64,000 nt of DNA from Streptomyces olivoverticillatus (GCF_014203555.1 NZ_JACHJH010000006.1:372001-436000); one strand, 5' to 3'. Positions 42,148-50,653 are shown, counted from the first letter of the stretch. Translations and numbers: made by a program. The notes: generated from the letters alone by a model not told the origin.

Positions 42148-42627
42148 TCAGCTGCCCGGCCGTACCACCACGGCCTCCGCCCGCACCGCGCCGCTCTCGC
42201 GGAAGTGCAGGACGACCGGGAGCCGGTCGCCGACCCGCAGCCGGGGCGGCGACGTCACCATGACGTCCAGCCCGTGCGGCGACATCTCCAGCGTGCCGTG
42301 CGCGGGCAGGGGCGCCTCGGTGACCATGCGCATGGAGCCCGCGCCGTCCTTGACGACCGTACGGCTGAGCATCGCGCGCCCTGCCGTGGGCACGTCGACG
42401 CCGACGAGCTCGTCGGCGACGTCCCCGGTGTTGCGCAGCCGGAAGAACGCGGCGGTGTCGTCCGTGCCGAACGGCACCAGGACGCGGGCGTCCTCCACGG
42501 TCACGGCCGCGGGGTGGCTCGCGGCGCCGGAGGCCGTCCAGGCGCCGAGGCCGCCGAGGGCAACGGCGCAGGCCGCGACGGGCACGAGGGCGGCCCGCAG
42601 GGTCCGCATGAGGGGGGAGTCGTTCAT
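42148..42627 (-). CDS. PCuAC-like copper chaperone
   Basis: A 159-residue exported protein with an N-terminal signal or anchor helix (about 8-32) and a cupredoxin-like PCuAC domain: DDTAAFFRLRNTG, AMLSRTVVKDGAGSMRMV, and PLPAHGTLEMSPHGLDVMV. Canonical PCuAC binds Cu(I) with His-Met and His-x-Met pairs. Here Ser stands where the first His is expected and the later His is shifted to SPHGLDVM, so metal binding may rely more on Met. The start overlaps the CopA stop by four bases (ATGA); it is the third gene of the copper operon. It would deliver or hold copper outside the membrane. Confidence 0.8.
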   Translation of the reverse strand: MNDSPLMRTLRAALVPVAACAVALGGLGAWTASGAASHPAAVTVEDARVLVPFGTDDTAAFFRLRNTGDVADELVGVDVPTAGRAMLSRTVVKDGAGSMRMVTEAPLPAHGTLEMSPHGLDVMVTSPPRLRVGDRLPVVLHFRESGAVRAEAVVVRPGS

Positions 42628-45020
42628 CGCGCGCCTCCTCGCGACGCCGGGGCGGCGGTGCGGCCGCGGGACGGGGACGGCTGCCAGGTGCGCAGCCGCA
42701 GGCTGTTGCCCACCACCAGGAGCGAGCTGGCGGACATCGCCGCCGCCGCGACCATCGGGCTCAGCAGCCCCGCCGCCGCGAGCGGCAGGGTGACCAGGTT
42801 GTAGCCGAACGCCCAGGCGAGGTTGGACCGCACCGTCACGGAGGTGCGGCGGGCCAGCCGGACTGCGTCGGCGAGCGCGCTCATGTCCTCGCGGACGAGC
42901 GTCACGTCGGCCGCGCCGATGGCCGCGTCGGTGCCGCTGCCCATCGCGATGCCGAGGTCGGCGCCCGCGAGGGCGGCCGTGTCGTTGACCCCGTCGCCGA
43001 TCACGGCGACCCGGTGGCCCTGCTCGCGCAGGGTGCGGACGAGCTCCGCCTTGTCCTCGGGGGTGGCGCGGGCGTGCACTTCGGTGATGCCGAGCTCGGC
43101 CGCGACGGCGCGGGCCGGTGCCTCGCCGTCGCCGGTGGCGAGGACGGGGCGCAGACCGAGCCGCTTGAGGTGGTCGACGGCGCGGTAACTGCCGGCGCGT
43201 ACGGTGTCGCCGAGGGCGATCACCGCTTCGGGGATGCCGTCGATGTGGACGAGGACGGCTGTGCGGCCGGCGTCGTCGGCGCGGCGGAGGGCCGTGGCGA
43301 GCCACTCGTCGCCAGGGGCACCAGGCTGAGGCCGTCGCGTTCCCGCCGGACCTTCGCCGTCGTGGTTGCTCGCCGTTGCGGCGGGGAGGGATTCCCCCGA
43401 CCCGCCCCTTCCCGTTTCTTCCGGGGGCTGCGCCCCCGGGCGGACCACCTCCACCAGGCGGCCCTCCACCTGCGCCCGTACGCCCACCCCGGCCGTCGCC
43501 GTGAAGCTCTCCGCAGGGGGCACCGCGACGGCGGACGCGTGAATCGCAAGGCCCACCGGGTGTTCCGAGCCCGCCTCCGCCGCCGCGGCCAGGCGGAGTA
43601 CGGCGTCGCGGTCGAAGCCGCCAGGGCGGGCGGTCACCTCGGTGACCGTCATCGAACCCGTCGTCAGGGTGCCGGTCTTGTCCAGGACGACCGTGTCGAC
43701 GCGGCGCAGTCCTTCCAGCGCCTGCGGGCCGCTGACGAGGATGCCGAGCCCGGCGCCGCGGCCCGTGGCGGCCAGCAGGGCCGTGGGCGTGGCCAGCCCC
43801 AGGGCGCACGGGCAGGCGACCACGAGCACCGCGACCGCCGTCGTGACGGCCGACTGTGCGGACGCGCCGGCGCCGAGCCAGAAGCCGAGGACCGTGACCG
43901 CCACCGACAGCACGGCCGGGACGAAGACGCCCGCGACCGCGTCCGCGACGCGCTGCACCCGGGCCTTGCCCGCCTGCGCGTCCTCCACGAGCCGGGCGAT
44001 CCGGGCGAGTTGGGTGTCCGCGCCCACCGCCTCGGCCCGTACCTCCAGCACCCCGCCGGAGTTGACCGCGCCGCCGACCACGGCCGCGCCCGGCCCGGCC
44101 TCCACGGGCGCGCTCTCGCCCGTGACCAGCGACAGGTCCAGCGCCGAGCTGCCCGAGACCACCACACCGTCGGTCGCGACCCGCTCGCCGGGGCGTACGA
44201 CGAAGTGGTCGCCCACCCGGAGGCCGTCGATCGGAATCCGGCGTTCGGTGCCGTCGGGCGCCCGTACGACCACGTCCTTGGCCGCGAGCGAGGCGAGCGC
44301 CCGCAGCGCCGAGCCCGTGCCGCGCCGGGCCCGCGCCTCCAGCAGCCGCCCGACCAGGACGAACAGCGGCACGCCGACCACCGCCTCCAGGTACACGTCC
44401 GCCGTGCCGGTCGTCATCGAGGGCACCAGCGTGAACGGCATCCGCATGCCCGGCTCGCCCGCGCCGCCGAAGAAGAGGGCGTAGGCCGACCAGAGGTAGG
44501 AGGCCAGCACGCCGAGGGAGACGAGCGTGTCCATGGTCGCGGTCGAGTGCCGCAGCCCGCGCAGCGCCCGCTCGTGGAAGGGCCATGCTCCCCAGAGCGC
44601 GACCGGCGTGGCCAGGGCGAAGCAGAGCCACTGCCAGGAGTCGAACTGCGCCGCGGGGACCATGGACAGCACCAGGACCGGCACGGACAGCAGGGCGGTG
44701 ACCGCCAGCCGGAGCACACCGGCGGGCGCCTCGGCCGCGCCCTGGTCAGACGTCTCGGGCGATACGGGCTGGGGCAGCGCGGCCGTGAAGCCCGCGCCCT
44801 CCACCACTGCCATCAGCTCGTCGGCCGTCACGTCGGCCGGGTGGCTGACGCGGGCCCGGCCCGTGGCGAGGTTGACGGTGGCGCGCACGCCGTCCAGCCG
44901 CCCGAGCTTCTTCTCGACGCGAGCCACACAGGCGGCGCAGGTCATGCCGCCGACGATCAGCTCGGTCTCGGCGACGGCAGTGCCCGCCGCGCCCGTCTCG
45001 GCGCGTGTCGTCGTACTCAT
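42624..45020 (-). CDS. copA: Copper-transporting P1B-type ATPase
   Basis: A 798-residue heavy-metal ATPase. It has an N-terminal metal-binding domain with GMTCAAC (C28, C31), eight membrane helices, the TGES actuator motif, the membrane CPC motif in ACPCALG, phosphorylation site DKTGTLTTG, SEHPVG, and the hinge GDGVNDTAALAGADLG. These identify a Cu(I) exporter of the CopA group. A Gly/Ser/Glu-rich insertion of about 45 residues lies in the nucleotide-binding domain (after VEVVRPGAQPP). It starts at ATG 45020, sharing one base with the stop of the small Met/His-rich gene upstream, and overlaps the PCuAC gene downstream. Confidence 0.93.
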   Translation of the reverse strand: MSTTTRAETGAAGTAVAETELIVGGMTCAACVARVEKKLGRLDGVRATVNLATGRARVSHPADVTADELMAVVEGAGFTAALPQPVSPETSDQGAAEAPAGVLRLAVTALLSVPVLVLSMVPAAQFDSWQWLCFALATPVALWGAWPFHERALRGLRHSTATMDTLVSLGVLASYLWSAYALFFGGAGEPGMRMPFTLVPSMTTGTADVYLEAVVGVPLFVLVGRLLEARARRGTGSALRALASLAAKDVVVRAPDGTERRIPIDGLRVGDHFVVRPGERVATDGVVVSGSSALDLSLVTGESAPVEAGPGAAVVGGAVNSGGVLEVRAEAVGADTQLARIARLVEDAQAGKARVQRVADAVAGVFVPAVLSVAVTVLGFWLGAGASAQSAVTTAVAVLVVACPCALGLATPTALLAATGRGAGLGILVSGPQALEGLRRVDTVVLDKTGTLTTGSMTVTEVTARPGGFDRDAVLRLAAAAEAGSEHPVGLAIHASAVAVPPAESFTATAGVGVRAQVEGRLVEVVRPGAQPPEETGRGGSGESLPAATASNHDGEGPAGTRRPQPGAPGDEWLATALRRADDAGRTAVLVHIDGIPEAVIALGDTVRAGSYRAVDHLKRLGLRPVLATGDGEAPARAVAAELGITEVHARATPEDKAELVRTLREQGHRVAVIGDGVNDTAALAGADLGIAMGSGTDAAIGAADVTLVREDMSALADAVRLARRTSVTVRSNLAWAFGYNLVTLPLAAAGLLSPMVAAAAMSASSLLVVGNSLRLRTWQPSPSRGRTAAPASRGGAR

Positions 45021-45274
45021 CAGTGACTCATCCCCGGCATGTCGCCCATGGTGCCCATGTCGCCGCCCGATCCCTGGCCGCCCGAGCCCGACCCGGAGCC
45101 GGATCCGCCGCCCTCGCCACCGCCCGAGCGGTGGATTCCGGGCGCCACGGGCCCGGCCGCCACCCCCGCCGCATAGGCGGCGCCGAAGACGGCGGCCAGC
45201 AGCAGGACGAAGCCGAACAGGGCTGCATACGGTCTGAGGAGGGTGCGCGGGGAGCGCGCTGGACGTGCGGTCAT
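45020..45274 (-). CDS. Small membrane-anchored Met/His-tailed peptide
   Basis: An 84-residue protein: short basic N-terminus, one membrane helix (about 17-40), then a flexible Gly/Ser linker and the C-terminal tail GGDMGTMGDMPGMSH with four Met and one His, facing outward by the positive-inside rule. This looks like a copper-collecting tail for CopA, with which it is translationally linked. Gene order in the operon is this peptide, copA, PCuAC. No larger family is known to me. Confidence 0.75.
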   Translation of the reverse strand: MTARPARSPRTLLRPYAALFGFVLLLAAVFGAAYAAGVAAGPVAPGIHRSGGGEGGGSGSGSGSGGQGSGGDMGTMGDMPGMSH

Positions 45275-45356
45275 CGCCGCATCGTGACACGGCGCGGGCC
45301 GTCCGCTCCCGAATGCGCCGTCTTCTCGGCACGTGAGGATTGTCCCTTTCGCGGGC

Positions 45357-45474
45357 GGGAACCAGCGCGCCGGCCCGCCCGACTACCCAGAGATCACGGC
45401 GCAGTCGACGCCCCCTAAGCCCGCCTGGGCGCCCGCCGGATTGCCGGGAACTCCCGCCGCTCTCCATCCGACTT
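45357..45474 (+). promoter_or_regulatory. Two tandem ECF-like promoter motifs before the P450 gene
   Basis: GGGAAC at 45357-45362, then 17 bases, then CGACTA at 45380-45385; and again GGGAAC at 45446-45451, then 17 bases, then CGACTT at 45469-45474. Both have the form of an ECF sigma promoter (GGAAC-type -35, C-G-rich -10) with identical spacing, and both point toward the P450. The second lies 37 bp before the start codon. They could be targets of the ECF factor at 41.5 kb. In GC-rich DNA such matches can arise by chance. Confidence 0.4.
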
Positions 45475-45510
45475 CCTACGGGTCCACGACTTCGCGAGGA
45501 GAGCCCCACC

Positions 45511-46758
45511 GTGTCGCTGCCCGACCCCGTACCCCTCTACGGACCCGAGTACAAGCGCGATCCGTACCCGCTGTACGCCCGGATGCGCGAAGCAGGCCCC
45601 ATCCACCGGGTGCTCTTCCCCAGCGGGGTCACCGCCTGGCTGGTCACCGGCCACGCCGCCGCCCAGCGCACGCTCGCCGACCCGCGGCTGGGCAAGAATC
45701 ACGCACTGGGCAACGATCGCTGGCGCGCCCGCGCCTCGATCATGCCCGAGCCGCAGCACTCCCAGCTCCAGGTGCACCTCCTGCACCAGGACCCGCCCAA
45801 GCACACCGCCATGCGGCAGTTGGTCACCGATGCCTTCGCCCCGCGCCGCATGGAGGAGCTGCGCCCGCGCTTCCAGCAGATGGCGGACGCGCTGCTGGAC
45901 GCCATACCCGCCGAGGCGGACGGCGCCGACCTCGTGCGCTGCTTCGCCGCCCGCTTCCCCTTCCAGGTCCTCTCCGAGGTCATTGGCCTGCCCCCGCACC
46001 TGGCCGCCCGCTTCCGGCGCGAGTGGGGCAAGGTCGTGGCGCCCGTGGGCCCGGCCGACCCCGGCCGCCCGGCCTACGAGGCACTGCTGCGCGAACTCCA
46101 GGGATACATCGCCGAGATCGTCGCCGACCGCCGCGAGCACCCCGGCGACGGGCTGCTCGGCCGCTTGGTGCTCGCCCGCGACGAGGGCGAACTGACCCAG
46201 GAGGAGCTGGACTCCATGATCTTCCAGCTGCTGGTGGCCGGACAGGAGCCCGTCACCAACCAGATCACCACGGCGCTGGTGAACCTGATGCGCCACCCGG
46301 AGGCCCTGGAGCGGCTGCGCGCCGAACCCGCCCTGATGCCGAGGGCCGTGGAGGAGCTGATGCGCCTCGACAGCGCCTTCGAGCTCACCACCTGGCGCTT
46401 CCTTGCCGAGGACGCCGACCTGCACGGCACCCGCGTCCCGGCGGGCGACTCCGTGATCGTCTCGCTCTGCGCCGCCAACCGCGACCCCGAGCGCTTCCCT
46501 GACCCCGACACCCTCGACCTCGACCGTGCACAGGGCCCCCACCTGGGCTTCGGGCACGGCATCCACTTCTGTCCCGGCGCGGCCCTGGCCCGCATCGAAC
46601 TCCAGGTCGCCCTCGGCACCCTGATCCGCCGACTGCCCGGGCTGCGCCTCGCCGTCCCCGACGAGGAGCTCTCCTGGATCCCCGCCGTCCTCGGCCGGGG
46701 CACCTCCGAGCTGCCCGTCGCCTTCGAACGGCCCGTCTGCCCCCGCTCCCGTGGATGA
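45511..46758 (+). CDS. Cytochrome P450 coupled to an isocyanide synthase
   Basis: A 415-residue soluble class I P450. The haem signature FGHGIHFCPGAA gives Cys354 as ligand; ELMR (282-285) is the ExxR motif of helix K. In helix I the usual AGxETT reads AGQEPVT (243-249), so the conserved Thr that activates O2 is Pro, with Glu246 kept. This suggests altered oxygen chemistry. The GTG at 45511 has GAGGAG upstream. The stop overlaps the start of the isocyanide synthase by eight bases, so both act in one pathway. In other organisms Dit1/Dit2 and Pvc-type loci pair such a synthase with oxidative tailoring enzymes. Confidence 0.92.
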   Translation: MSLPDPVPLYGPEYKRDPYPLYARMREAGPIHRVLFPSGVTAWLVTGHAAAQRTLADPRLGKNHALGNDRWRARASIMPEPQHSQLQVHLLHQDPPKHTAMRQLVTDAFAPRRMEELRPRFQQMADALLDAIPAEADGADLVRCFAARFPFQVLSEVIGLPPHLAARFRREWGKVVAPVGPADPGRPAYEALLRELQGYIAEIVADRREHPGDGLLGRLVLARDEGELTQEELDSMIFQLLVAGQEPVTNQITTALVNLMRHPEALERLRAEPALMPRAVEELMRLDSAFELTTWRFLAEDADLHGTRVPAGDSVIVSLCAANRDPERFPDPDTLDLDRAQGPHLGFGHGIHFCPGAALARIELQVALGTLIRRLPGLRLAVPDEELSWIPAVLGRGTSELPVAFERPVCPRSRG

Positions 46759-47719
46759 CCGCACCATGCCCTACAGCAGCACCCTCACCCTGAACCCGGC
46801 CGAGCCCGCCACCGGCACCGACGCCGCCACCCGCATCCTGGGCCTCCTTCTGCCGTACCACCGCACCACCGGAGCGGCCACGCCCGACCCCGGGGCGCAC
46901 CCGGAACAGCTACGCCAGATACGGCAGTTCACCCGGGCGTCGGAGCCCGTCGTCCTCACCCTGCCCGGCTTCCCGTGCAAGTCCCCGAACCCCGCCAAGG
47001 TCCTCGGACACCTGCCCGACGAAGGAGAGCGCCTCTCGCTGGGCTTCCTCGACCGGCTGTGCGCCCGCATCGGCGAGGTCTACGAGCCCGGGGCGCGCAT
47101 GCTCATCTGCTCGGACGGCCACATCTTCGGCGACCTCATCCACGTCCCCGACGAGCACATCGACGCCTACGGCGACGCGCTGCGCTCCCTGATCCGCCGC
47201 GAGGGCCTGCGCCACCTGGACACCTTCGACCTGCGCCACGTCCACGGGGACCTGTCCTACGACGCCAAGCGCCAGCTGGTCACCGACGCCTATGCCCCGT
47301 CCCTGGACGTGCTGCGCGCGCAGGCCCGCACCGACGAGGAGACCACCCGGCTCTACCGGGGCATCACCCGGTTCCTGGTGGAGGACACCGCGGACTTCAC
47401 CGGCACCCGCTCGGCGCTGCAACGCCGCTGCCGGGCCCGGGCGTACGAGGTCATCGCGCGCAGCCGGGCCTGGGGAGAGCTCATCGCGGACTGCCACCCG
47501 CGCTCCGTACGGCTGTCCATCCACCCGCAGCGGCCGGGCGCCGCCAAGTTCGGCATACGCCTGCTGGACGCCGCCGACGCATGGGCCACGCCCTGGCACA
47601 CCACCGTGCTGCGGCAGCCCGGGGGCGGCGCCCGGCTGATGCACCGTGCACAAGCCGAAAAGCTGGGGCGCCTCGTCGTACGCGACGGGCGCCCCAGCCA
47701 CTTCGAAGCGGCCCGCTAG
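46751..47719 (+). CDS. Isocyanide synthase of the PvcA/Dit1 family
   Basis: A 322-residue cytosolic enzyme of the pyoverdine/dityrosine (Dit1/PvcA) family. Typical segments are VVLTLPGFPCKSPNPAKVLG (FPCKSPN at 74-80), LGFLDRLCARIGEVYEPGA, LICSDGHIFGDLIHVPD (121-134), and later HPRSVRLSIHPQ with KFGIRLL. Members convert the amino group of an aromatic amino acid to an isonitrile using ribulose 5-phosphate. No PvcB-type oxygenase is present; a P450 takes that place. GTG 46751 overlaps the P450 stop; ATG 46766 is an alternative start. The gene meets the ABC transporter operon tail to tail, overlapping by four bases. Product and amino-acid substrate are unknown. Confidence 0.88.
   Translation: MDDRTMPYSSTLTLNPAEPATGTDAATRILGLLLPYHRTTGAATPDPGAHPEQLRQIRQFTRASEPVVLTLPGFPCKSPNPAKVLGHLPDEGERLSLGFLDRLCARIGEVYEPGARMLICSDGHIFGDLIHVPDEHIDAYGDALRSLIRREGLRHLDTFDLRHVHGDLSYDAKRQLVTDAYAPSLDVLRAQARTDEETTRLYRGITRFLVEDTADFTGTRSALQRRCRARAYEVIARSRAWGELIADCHPRSVRLSIHPQRPGAAKFGIRLLDAADAWATPWHTTVLRQPGGGARLMHRAQAEKLGRLVVRDGRPSHFEAAR
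47662..47698. terminator. Hairpin embedded in the 3' end of the isocyanide synthase gene
   Basis: GCTGGGGCGCC (47662-47672) pairs exactly with GGCGCCCCAGC (47688-47698), and an inner CGTCG/CGACG stem extends it, with one bulged T. It lies 21 bases before the stop codon, inside the coding sequence, and just beyond the end of the convergent ABC ATPase. It probably terminates both convergent transcripts while also encoding protein. Confidence 0.6.
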
Positions 47720-48507
47720 CGGCCGGACACGGGGAAGACCGGCGCCCGGTGGTCGAAGGCGATCAGCGGGTCGCCGGTCAGCGGATGGTCCACCACGGCC
47801 GCCCGCACGCCGAACACCTCGGCCAGCAGTCCGGCCGTCAGCACCTCGCGCGGCGTGCCGGAGGCCACCACCTTGCCGCCGTGCAGGACGTGCAGCCGGT
47901 CGCACACCGACGCGGCCGCGTTGAGGTCGTGGATGGCCAGCAGCGTCGTACGGCGGTGCCGGCGCAACAGGGCCAGCAGCTCCACCTGGTGGCGCACGTC
48001 CAGATGGTTCGTCGGCTCGTCCAGCACCAGCACCTTCGGGTCCTGGGCGAGCGCCCGGGCCAGCAGCACGCGCTGGCGCTCGCCGCCGGACAGCGCGGAG
48101 AACCGCCGCCGCCCCGCCCCCGCCATGCCCACCTGGTCCAGCGCCGCCGCCACGGCGTCGCCGTCCGTGGGGTCCTCGCCGGCGAAGGCCCGCTTGTAGG
48201 GGGTGCGGCCCATGGCGACGACCTCGCGCACCGACAGCTCGAAGTCGGTGCCCCGCTCCTGCGGCAGCGCCGCCACCTGCCGGGCGGACTGCACGGCCGT
48301 CAGCGCCCGGATGTCGGCGCCGCCGACCAGCACCCGCCCGGCGTGCGGCCGCAAGTGCCGGTAGACGGTGCGCAGTACGGTCGACTTGCCGCTGCCGTTC
48401 GGCCCGACGAGCCCCGCGATCTCCCCTTCCTCCGCCATGATCCGCACCCCGGAGACGACGGTCCGGCCGGACAGCGCGACGTCCAGGTCCTCGATGGCAG
48501 TCCTCAA
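47716..48507 (-). CDS. FecE-type ABC transporter ATPase
   Basis: A 263-residue ATP-binding subunit of a metal-chelate importer (FepC/BtuD/FecE type). Walker A is GPNGSGKST (about 35-43), signature LSGGERQRV, Walker B VLVLDEPTNHLD, and the H-loop AIHDLNAA. It starts at a TTG (48507), which is unusual; no in-frame ATG or GTG fits between the permease stop and the first strand. It is the third gene of the fecB-fecCD-fecE operon running toward the isocyanide synthase. Confidence 0.9.
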   Translation of the reverse strand: MRTAIEDLDVALSGRTVVSGVRIMAEEGEIAGLVGPNGSGKSTVLRTVYRHLRPHAGRVLVGGADIRALTAVQSARQVAALPQERGTDFELSVREVVAMGRTPYKRAFAGEDPTDGDAVAAALDQVGMAGAGRRRFSALSGGERQRVLLARALAQDPKVLVLDEPTNHLDVRHQVELLALLRRHRRTTLLAIHDLNAAASVCDRLHVLHGGKVVASGTPREVLTAGLLAEVFGVRAAVVDHPLTGDPLIAFDHRAPVFPVSGR

Positions 48508-48511
48508 TGCC

Positions 48512-49594
48512 TCATGTCCTCTCCAGGCGTCGGTCCAGCAGATACAGCAGCGTCGGCGCGCCGATCAGCGCCGTGACCACGCCCACCGGCAACTCCTGGT
48601 CAGCCAGGGCGGTACGGGCCATCACGTCGACGACCACCAGCAGCAGCGCGCCGAAGAGCGCGGCGACCGGCAGCAGCCGCCGGTGGTCGCCGCCCACCAC
48701 CATCCGGCACGCGTGCGGCACCATCAGGCCCACGAAGCCGATCGCCCCGGAGACCGCTACCAGCACGCCCGTCAGCAGGCTCGTCACCACGAACAGCTCG
48801 CGCCGCAGGCGCCCGACGTCCACGCCCAGGCTGGCGGCGGTCTCGTCGCCCATCAGCATCGCGTTGAGCGCCCGGGCCCGCGCCACCAGCACGGCCAGCG
48901 CCAGCAGCACCGCCGCCGTGGGCAGGGCCAGCGTCGACCACTGCGCCCCGCCGAGCGAGCCCATCATCCAGAACAGCGCGCCGTGCGTCTGCTGTTCGTC
49001 GCCGGCTTGCAGCACCAGGTAGTGGGTGAAGCCCGACAGGAACTGCCCGATACCCACCCCGGCGAGCACCAGCCGCAGCGGCGAGAAGCCGCCCCCGCGT
49101 CGGGCCACCGTCCACACCAGTGCGAAGGAGGCCAGCGCTCCGGCGAACGCGGCCGAGGACAGCCCGAGCCCCAGCAGCCCGCCGGCGCCCGCCCCCAGCA
49201 CGATCGCGGCGACCGCGCCGAGCGACGCCCCGCTGGAGATGCCCAGCAGATAGGGGTCCGCGAGCGGATTTCGGACCAGGGCCTGGACGGCCGTGCCGAC
49301 CAGGCCCAGCCCCGCGCCCACCACGGCCGCCAGCAGGGCGCGCGGCACCCGCAGCTGCCAGACGATCAGGTCCCGGGTGCCCGGTGCCGGAGCGCTTCCG
49401 CTCAACCCGCGCCGCACCGCCGACCACACGTCGGCGAGCGGCACTTGCGTCGACCCCAGGCACACCGAGGCGGTCAGCGCCACCAACAGCGCCACCCCCA
49501 GCCCGGCCGCCACCCAGCCGGTGCGCACCGTGCGCACGCCCGGCCCCTCCTCCGCGGCCGCCCCGGGGGCCGCGTCCGTGGCGAGGGACGCCAT
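48512..49594 (-). CDS. FecCD-type ABC transporter permease
   Basis: A 360-residue membrane subunit with about nine to ten helices and the family segments RVPRALLAAVVGAGLGLVG, VRNPLADPYLLGISSGAS, and GAIGFVGLMVPHACRMVVGGDHR, the coupling region for the ATPase. It transports iron siderophores, haem or cobalamin in relatives. The ATG at 49594 is adjacent to the stop of the binding-protein gene with no gap, so the two are translationally linked. Only one permease gene is present, implying a homodimer. Confidence 0.92.
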   Translation of the reverse strand: MASLATDAAPGAAAEEGPGVRTVRTGWVAAGLGVALLVALTASVCLGSTQVPLADVWSAVRRGLSGSAPAPGTRDLIVWQLRVPRALLAAVVGAGLGLVGTAVQALVRNPLADPYLLGISSGASLGAVAAIVLGAGAGGLLGLGLSSAAFAGALASFALVWTVARRGGGFSPLRLVLAGVGIGQFLSGFTHYLVLQAGDEQQTHGALFWMMGSLGGAQWSTLALPTAAVLLALAVLVARARALNAMLMGDETAASLGVDVGRLRRELFVVTSLLTGVLVAVSGAIGFVGLMVPHACRMVVGGDHRRLLPVAALFGALLLVVVDVMARTALADQELPVGVVTALIGAPTLLYLLDRRLERT

Positions 49595-50653
49595 CTACTT
49601 GACCTGATCCGGGTGCAGCTCGTGCGCGATCTCGCGGACGGTGTCCGCGCTGCGCACCCCGCCGATCGTGGTGCGCTCGGAGCCGATGCGCAGGAAGCGG
49701 CCCTCCTTGACGGCCGTGAGGTCCTTGGTGGCGGGGAAGGACCGCAGGAAGTCGGCGGCCTCGTCGAAGGCCTTGCGGTTGGCCTCCTCGCTGCCGCGGT
49801 TGCGCACCGCGAGCTGGATCCGGTCGGGGTTCTTGGCGACGACGTCCTCCCAGCCGACGGGCTTGAAGTCGCCGTCGCAGTCGGCGAAGACGTTGCGCGC
49901 CCCGGCCATCGTGATCACCGCGTTGGCCACCTGCCGGTTGCAGACCGCCATCGGCTGCTTGGTCCCGGCGTCGTAGTCGAAGAGGAAGTACGTGGGCCGC
50001 TTGTCCTGCGGCACGTCCTTGAGGGCGGCCTGGACATCGCCGGTCTTCTTGCGCATGCCCTCGACGAGTTCGGCGGCGCGCTTCGAGGTGCCGGTGACCT
50101 TCCCCAGCTCCTCGATGTCCGCCTCGACACCGGACAGGTCGGTGCGCGCGGCCTTGGCCATCGACGCGCACGCCGTCGACTTCAGGAACACGTGCTTGAT
50201 CCCGGCGGCCTCGAACTCCTTGGGCGTGGGGGCGTCGCCCGTCTTGCCCATGTTCTTCATGGAGGAGAACGAGTCGACATACAGATCGGCCCCGGAGCCC
50301 AGCAGCTTCTCCTTGGGGATCACGGTCTTGCCGAGCACCGGCACCTTCGCCGCGCTGTCCGCGTACTGCTGCGGCATGCTGCCCTTGCCGGGCGGGAAGC
50401 CCGTGCCGACGATCCGGTCGCCCGCGCCCAGCCATGTCAGCAGCTCCAGCGCCGCGGCGTTGCTCGTGACGATCCGCCGGGGGGCGGAGTCGAAGGTCGT
50501 CTTCGCGCCCGTGCAGTCGGTGACGCTCACGGGGAAGCCGGCCGCACCGGCAGCCGCCGCGTCGTCGGCCTTCTCCGCCGCACCGCCCCCGCCGCAAGCC
50601 GTCGCCGACAGGGCCACAGCGGCCAGCACACCGCACCACGCACGAGGGCGCAT
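49595..50653 (-). CDS. FecB-type metallophore-binding lipoprotein
   Basis: A 352-residue substrate-binding protein. A lipoprotein signal ends in LSATAC with lipidated Cys20. The mature protein has the two-lobed Fe3+-siderophore/B12-binding fold (RRIVTSNAAALELLTWLGAGDRIVGT at the first lobe; GGVRSADTVREIAHELHP at the end). Five further Cys residues occur in the mature part, which is many for this family and may form disulfides or touch metal. The 175 bp upstream show no DmdR1-type iron box. With the convergent isocyanide synthase, a non-iron metallophore or a xenosiderophore is possible as ligand (inference). Confidence 0.88.
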   Translation of the reverse strand: MRPRAWCGVLAAVALSATACGGGGAAEKADDAAAAGAAGFPVSVTDCTGAKTTFDSAPRRIVTSNAAALELLTWLGAGDRIVGTGFPPGKGSMPQQYADSAAKVPVLGKTVIPKEKLLGSGADLYVDSFSSMKNMGKTGDAPTPKEFEAAGIKHVFLKSTACASMAKAARTDLSGVEADIEELGKVTGTSKRAAELVEGMRKKTGDVQAALKDVPQDKRPTYFLFDYDAGTKQPMAVCNRQVANAVITMAGARNVFADCDGDFKPVGWEDVVAKNPDRIQLAVRNRGSEEANRKAFDEAADFLRSFPATKDLTAVKEGRFLRIGSERTTIGGVRSADTVREIAHELHPDQVK

